In this document: piece by piece, positions 4,321 through 7,873 of the stretch
Layout: each line of letters starts with the position of its first letter
Position numbering within the stretch: the stretch's first letter is position 1
NCBI GenBank assembly: GCA_019414465.1
Contig: DXLY01000008.1
Location: 1-7,873 of the forward strand
Source: Collinsella sp.
GTDB lineage: Bacteria; Actinomycetota; Coriobacteriia; Coriobacteriales; Coriobacteriaceae
Direction of reading: 5' to 3'
Length of the DNA: 7,873 nt
Program-made: the position numbers and the translations under genes
Notes under the pieces: generated by a model
Database searches by the model: none
Told to the model about the DNA's origin: nothing
Seen by the model: only the letters and a program-made list of their open reading frames with translations

Positions 4321-5349
4321 CTACAGGTCGATGTGAGATTCCTTGATCGGGAACGGCTCCGCGAAGTGGCAGGCGCAGCAGTGACCCGGTGCAACTTCCT
4401 TAAACTCGGGGAGCTTCTCGGAGCAGATACCCTGCGCGATCGGGCAACGCGTGTGGAAACGGCAGCCGGCCGGCGGATCCAGCGGCGACGGCGGATCGCC
4501 AGCGAGGATGATGCGCTTGCGGGTCTTCTGGATATCAGGATCGGGAACCGGCACGGCAGACAGCAGCGACTGCGTGTACGGATGGTGAGGCTCGCTATAG
4601 AGCGTCTTCCAGTCCGAAACCTCGACCATCTTACCCAGATACATAACGGCAACGCGATCGGAGATGTGCTGTACGACGGACAGGTCGTGTGCGATAAACA
4701 GATACGCGGTACCGAACTTGTCCTGCAGTTCCTTGAGCAGGTTCAGAACCTGGGCCTGAATGGACACATCCAGAGCGGATACCGGCTCGTCACAGATAAT
4801 CAGCTTGGGCTTCAGCGCAAAAGCGCGGGCAATACCGACACGCTGACGCTGGCCGCCCGAGAACTCATGCGGATAGCGGTTGATGTGCTCGGGGTTCAGT
4901 CCAACGACGTCGAGAAGCTCACGGACGCGCTCAATGCGCTCCTCCTTGGTACCCACACCATGAATGGTCATGGGCTCGGAGACAATCTCACCGATGGTCA
5001 TACGAGGGTTGAGCGAAGCATAAGGATCCTGGAAGATAAACTGCATCTCACGACGCATGTCCTTGATCTCATGCTTGCTCATCTCGGCAACATCTTTGCC
5101 CTGGAAGAACACCTTGCCGGCGGTCGGCTTGGTCAGACGCATGATAGTGCGGCCCGTGGTGGATTTACCGCAACCAGACTCGCCAACCAGACCAAAGGTC
5201 TCGCCAGGATAAATCTCAAAAGAGATGTCGTTTACAGCAGAGACGACGCGCTTGGAAAAACGCTTGGCGAACATGCCGGACTCTGCGGGAAACTCCTTGG
5301 AGAGGTGCTCGACCTTCAGCAGTGGAGTGCGCTCGTTATTGTCTGCCAT
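4321..5349 (-). CDS. oppF: Oligopeptide/dipeptide ABC importer ATPase (OppF/DppF type)
   Basis: A 342 aa cytoplasmic ATPase, one of the two that power the peptide importer with OppB and OppC. Walker A is GESGCGKS (56-63), the Q-loop Gln107 lies in IFQDPYASLNP, the signature is FSGGQRQR (163-170), Walker B is LIICDEP (183-189) and the switch His is 221. The C-terminal oligopeptide-transporter domain has cysteines at 296, 302, 309, 324, 325 and 327 (GCRFHTRCP...GHCCACH), a pattern tied to an iron-sulfur cluster in some family members. Its ATG follows the oppD TAA with no gap (TAAATG), and GGGAGG inside the oppD end serves as ribosome site, so translational coupling is likely. It is the last gene of the operon. 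OppF versus DppF cannot be settled from sequence. Confidence 0.95.
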   Translation of the reverse strand: MADNNERTPLLKVEHLSKEFPAESGMFAKRFSKRVVSAVNDISFEIYPGETFGLVGESGCGKSTTGRTIMRLTKPTAGKVFFQGKDVAEMSKHEIKDMRREMQFIFQDPYASLNPRMTIGEIVSEPMTIHGVGTKEERIERVRELLDVVGLNPEHINRYPHEFSGGQRQRVGIARAFALKPKLIICDEPVSALDVSIQAQVLNLLKELQDKFGTAYLFIAHDLSVVQHISDRVAVMYLGKMVEVSDWKTLYSEPHHPYTQSLLSAVPVPDPDIQKTRKRIILAGDPPSPLDPPAGCRFHTRCPIAQGICSEKLPEFKEVAPGHCCACHFAEPFPIKESHIDL

Positions 5350-6441
5350 TTACGCCTCGCCTCCCTTCTTGGAATCCTTGCGCGTACGGGACGTCTCAGG
5401 AGCGTTCTTGAGGAACTCGGGGTCACCGGAATAGTGGCACGCAGAATAGTGACCGGACTCGGTGACAACGCGCTCAGGGCGCTGCTTGCGGCACTTGTCC
5501 GTCGCGTAGGGGCAACGAGGAGAGAAGACGCAGCCCTCAGGCAGGTTCATGAGCGAAGGCGGGTTGCCGTGAATCGGCGTCAGCGGCTTCTTCTCTTCGA
5601 TTGCCTGCTCCGGGATGGAGCGGATAAGACCCCAGGTGTAGGGGTGGCGGCTCTCGTAGAAGATTTCCTCAGCAGTACCGAACTCAACGGGGCGGCCGGC
5701 GTACATAACCATGATCTTATCGGCCATATCGGCGACAACACCCAGGTCATGGGTAATCATGATGATGGCGTTGCCGTTCTTCTCCTGCATCTCCTGCATG
5801 AGCTCGATAATCTGAGCCTGGATGGTAACGTCCAGGGCAGTCGTGGGCTCGTCGGCAATCAGAATATCGGGATCGCAGGCAAGGGCCATGGCAATCATGA
5901 CTCGCTGACGCATACCGCCAGAGAACTGGTGCGGATACTCATTGACGCGCTTCTCGGGCTCGGGGATACCCACGAGGTCCAAAAGCTCGGTGGCACGCTT
6001 GAGCGCCTCCTGCTTGGAGTAGCCACGGTGCAGACGAAGACCCTCGCCCACCTGCCTGCCGATCTTATAGACCGGGTTCAAGGAGGTCATAGGATCCTGG
6101 AAGATCATCGCGATATCGTTGCCGCGAATGTGCTGCATCTCTTCCTCGGTCATTTCGAGGATGGAGCGGCCGCGATAGCGAACGTCACCGCCCTCGATCT
6201 TTCCCGGAGGCATCGAGATGAGGCCCATGATGGTCATGGCGGTCACGGACTTACCGGAGCCGGACTCACCGACGACGCCCAGGGTTTCGCCGCGATCGAG
6301 CGTGTAGGAGACACCGTCGACAGCGCGAACAACGCCATCCTCGGTGTGGAAATACATCTTAAGGTCATCGACCTCGAGCAGATGCTGGCCCTCAGGAACC
6401 GGCTGATCCTTCAGGTCCACATAGTTCTTGTTCTTCTTCAT
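5350..6441 (-). CDS. oppD: Oligopeptide/dipeptide ABC importer ATPase (OppD/DppD type)
   Basis: A 363 aa cytoplasmic ATPase that pairs with OppF. Walker A is GESGSGKS (58-65), Q-loop Gln115 lies in IFQDPMTSLNP, the signature is FSGGMRQR (173-180), Walker B is ILIADEP (193-199) and the switch His is 231. The C-terminal domain carries Cys304, 310, 317 and 335 in the GCVFSPRCP...C...ACH pattern, the four-cysteine set linked to a [4Fe-4S] cluster in some peptide importers. The tail after residue 340 is short, lysine-rich and low in complexity. The ATG lies 2 bases after the oppC stop codon; its ribosome site (AAGGA) lies inside the oppC end, which suggests coupled translation. Confidence 0.95.
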   Translation of the reverse strand: MKKNKNYVDLKDQPVPEGQHLLEVDDLKMYFHTEDGVVRAVDGVSYTLDRGETLGVVGESGSGKSVTAMTIMGLISMPPGKIEGGDVRYRGRSILEMTEEEMQHIRGNDIAMIFQDPMTSLNPVYKIGRQVGEGLRLHRGYSKQEALKRATELLDLVGIPEPEKRVNEYPHQFSGGMRQRVMIAMALACDPDILIADEPTTALDVTIQAQIIELMQEMQEKNGNAIIMITHDLGVVADMADKIMVMYAGRPVEFGTAEEIFYESRHPYTWGLIRSIPEQAIEEKKPLTPIHGNPPSLMNLPEGCVFSPRCPYATDKCRKQRPERVVTESGHYSACHYSGDPEFLKNAPETSRTRKDSKKGGEA

Positions 6442-6443
6442 CC

Positions 6444-7379
6444 TTATGCGTCCTTCATCTTGACGTCGAGGGCGTCGCGCAGACCGTCACCCAGCAGGGT
6501 GAAGGCGAGCACCGTCGAGAGAATTGCCAGACCGGGCATGATCATCATCCAGGGAGCGGTCAGAAGATACTGCTGACCGTCCTGAATCATGGAGCCCCAC
6601 GAAGGCGTAGGCGGAATAACGCCCATGCCGAGGAAGGACAGAGCGGACTCGGTCAGAATGGCGCCACCAATGTTCATGGTCGCGTAGACCACGATGGAGG
6701 CGACGGAGTTCGGGAAGATGTGACGCACGACGATACGAGCATCAGATGCACCCATCGCGCGCGCTGCATCAACATAGTCGTTTTCCTTGACCGTCAAGAT
6801 TGCAGAGCGGAAGACGCGCGCAATCGAAGGCCAGCCAAGAATGCCGATGGCGATAAAGACGTTCTGAAGACCACGGCCGATAACGGCGATCATGGCGACA
6901 ACGAACAGCACGTACGGGAACGCCAGGAAGATGTCCGCACAGCGCATGATGATCGTATCCCAAATGCCGCCGTAGAAACCGGCCAGGGCGCCCATGACCA
7001 GGCCGATCAATGTGGAGATGGCGGTGGCCATGATACCGACAGAAAGCGAAACGCGTGCACCGTAGATAACGCGGACGAGAATGTCGCGACCGAGGGCATC
7101 GGTGCCAAACGGGTGCTCGGCACACGGAGCCAGTAGCGATGTCTCGGCCATGGTGGTCGAATCGGAAGCCGTCGGCGAACCGAGCCAGGGCTTAGCCCAC
7201 AGATCTGCGGTCAGGGCAACCACAACGACGATGATGATCCAGCAGACACCGATAACGGCGAGCTTGTTCTTACGAAGACGCTTAAAAGCGTCGCCCCACA
7301 GCGTGCGGGACTTGGCGGGAGCAGATGCGACCTTGGTGGCGGTAGCCTGCTCCTGAGACTGAGAATCAGTTTCCTGCAT
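6444..7379 (-). CDS. oppC: Oligopeptide/dipeptide ABC importer permease (OppC/DppC type)
   Basis: A 311 aa inner-membrane permease with about six membrane segments (near 41-60, 108-134, 150-168, 170-188, 228-250 and 278-298). A polar N-terminus of about 35 residues and an OppC_N-like region (WGDAFKRLRKNKLAVIG) precede segment 1. HPFGTDALGRD (89-99) is the family hallmark just before the transport domain. The EAA loop that contacts the ATPases is at 201-225 (DYVDAARAMGASDARIV...FPN). It forms the channel together with OppB. GGGAGGT lies 7 bases before the ATG and also overlaps the intergenic gap to oppB (14 bases), so the start is well supported. Confidence 0.95.
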   Translation of the reverse strand: MQETDSQSQEQATATKVASAPAKSRTLWGDAFKRLRKNKLAVIGVCWIIIVVVVALTADLWAKPWLGSPTASDSTTMAETSLLAPCAEHPFGTDALGRDILVRVIYGARVSLSVGIMATAISTLIGLVMGALAGFYGGIWDTIIMRCADIFLAFPYVLFVVAMIAVIGRGLQNVFIAIGILGWPSIARVFRSAILTVKENDYVDAARAMGASDARIVVRHIFPNSVASIVVYATMNIGGAILTESALSFLGMGVIPPTPSWGSMIQDGQQYLLTAPWMMIMPGLAILSTVLAFTLLGDGLRDALDVKMKDA

Positions 7380-7393
7380 GAGACGTACCTCCC

Positions 7394-7873
7394 TTAGGCC
7401 TTATCCGACGGACCGCCAAGGCGGATGCGCGGGTCGAGGAATGCATAGCTAATGTCGACGAGCAGGTTGATCACCATGACGACGACAACGATGAGCGTAA
7501 CGCCGCCCATAACGATGGGCCAGTCACGCATGCTAATGGCGCGATAGACCTCATAGCCGATACCGGGCCAGTTGAAGACCGTCTCGGTCAGGATGGCGCC
7601 CGAAAGCATGCCGCCAAAGTCGACACCAATATAGGTAACGACGGGGATGAGTGCATTCTTAAGCGCATGCTTGACGATGATCGCACGATTGGAGAGACCC
7701 TTGGCCTTTGCCGTACGGATGTAATCCTGGTTCATGACGTCAAGCAGCTGCGAGCGCATAATGCGCGCAGCATAAGCGGTCGAAACCGAAGCCAGCGTAA
7801 TGGTCGGAAGCACATAGTGCATCCAATCCTGATACTGAGAGCTGGAACCGCCGGCACCCGAGATCGGCATGGA
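7394..7873 (-). CDS. oppB: Oligopeptide/dipeptide ABC importer permease (OppB/DppB type), 5' end outside window
   Basis: The C-terminal half only: about 159 residues are visible, and the frame is open to the window edge. A methionine at 7870 is internal, not the start, because the family is about 310-340 residues long and the visible part begins mid-protein. The EAA loop DYIRTAKAKGLSNRAIIVKHALKNA is split over about residues 49-73 of the visible part. Two or three membrane segments follow, and the protein ends in FLDPRIRLG, the usual OppB/DppB C-terminus. It is the first visible gene of the operon; a substrate-binding protein gene may lie further upstream, out of view. Confidence 0.93.
   Translation of the reverse strand, partial: SMPISGAGGSSSQYQDWMHYVLPTITLASVSTAYAARIMRSQLLDVMNQDYIRTAKAKGLSNRAIIVKHALKNALIPVVTYIGVDFGGMLSGAILTETVFNWPGIGYEVYRAISMRDWPIVMGGVTLIVVVVMVINLLVDISYAFLDPRIRLGGPSDKA

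Larger units (their letters stand above)
4137..4349. repeat. 13 nt inverted copy of oppF 3' codons, enclosing palindrome B
   Basis: CGATCAAGGAATC at 4137-4149 is the exact reverse complement of GATTCCTTGATCG at 4337-4349. The right copy encodes part of the OppF C-terminus (residues PIKES). In the opp mRNA these two segments could pair and enclose the stop codon and the whole of palindrome B. A 13-base match at this distance is very unlikely by chance. It could be an mRNA structure or the trace of an inverted duplication. Confidence 0.65.

Noticed and set aside
4227..4652. Minus-strand open frame of 141 codons overlapping the oppF end
   Set aside because: It is a shifted frame of oppF, rich in Arg and Ser, running into palindrome B.
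4333..6576. Plus-strand open frame of 747 codons
   Set aside because: It is antisense to oppF, oppD and the end of oppC, whose motifs are all intact. The predicted protein has no recognisable domain and is an effect of codon bias on the opposite strand.

Overview
The window looks like ordinary chromosome from a GC-rich actinobacterium. My best guess is class Coriobacteriia, probably Collinsella or a close gut relative. This rests on the protein style, the GC-rich but not extreme codon use, the CCA-encoding tRNA genes and the structured intergenic DNA. It is an inference, not a database match. Every gene I accept lies on the minus strand, so transcription runs from position 7873 towards position 1.

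Right half (4321-7873): the distal part of an oligopeptide/dipeptide ABC importer operon, in the order oppB (5' end cut off by the window edge), oppC, oppD, oppF. The genes are packed with gaps of 0 to 14 bases and form one transcription unit. The two permeases form the membrane channel and the two ATPases drive it. No substrate-binding protein gene is in view.

Middle (3726-4320): about 600 bases without a protein gene, but full of hairpins. Two long near-palindromes, 3875-3989 and 4177-4304, have completely different perfect stems of 23 and 27 bp. In opposite orientation they share nearly the same internal-loop sequences, GTCCTCGnnCAT on one side and CTGCGGAAT on the other. They also share the same layout: outer stem, 12-13 nt internal loop, 14-16 bp inner stem, 17 nt apex. 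This is the most unusual feature of the window and may be an undescribed structured element family. Smaller hairpins, a run of nine C, and a 13 nt inverted copy of the last codons of oppF lie around them.

Left half (1-3725): tRNA-Leu(GAG) with its own promoter and terminator; a PAS-GAF-PP2C (SpoIIE/RsbU type) phosphatase; a single protein joining a STAS anti-anti-sigma domain to an anti-sigma histidine-kinase-like ATPase domain; then tRNA-Gly(GCC) with its promoter and terminator. The phosphatase and the STAS-ATPase fusion make a compact partner-switching module with no sigma factor in view. The two tRNA promoters share a T6-S-A6 block directly upstream of a TTGCG -35 element. Downstream of tRNA-Gly is an 18 bp direct repeat of the tRNA 3' end and a second terminator, with GC-rich hairpin DNA between them, which looks like a tRNA duplication or integration scar.
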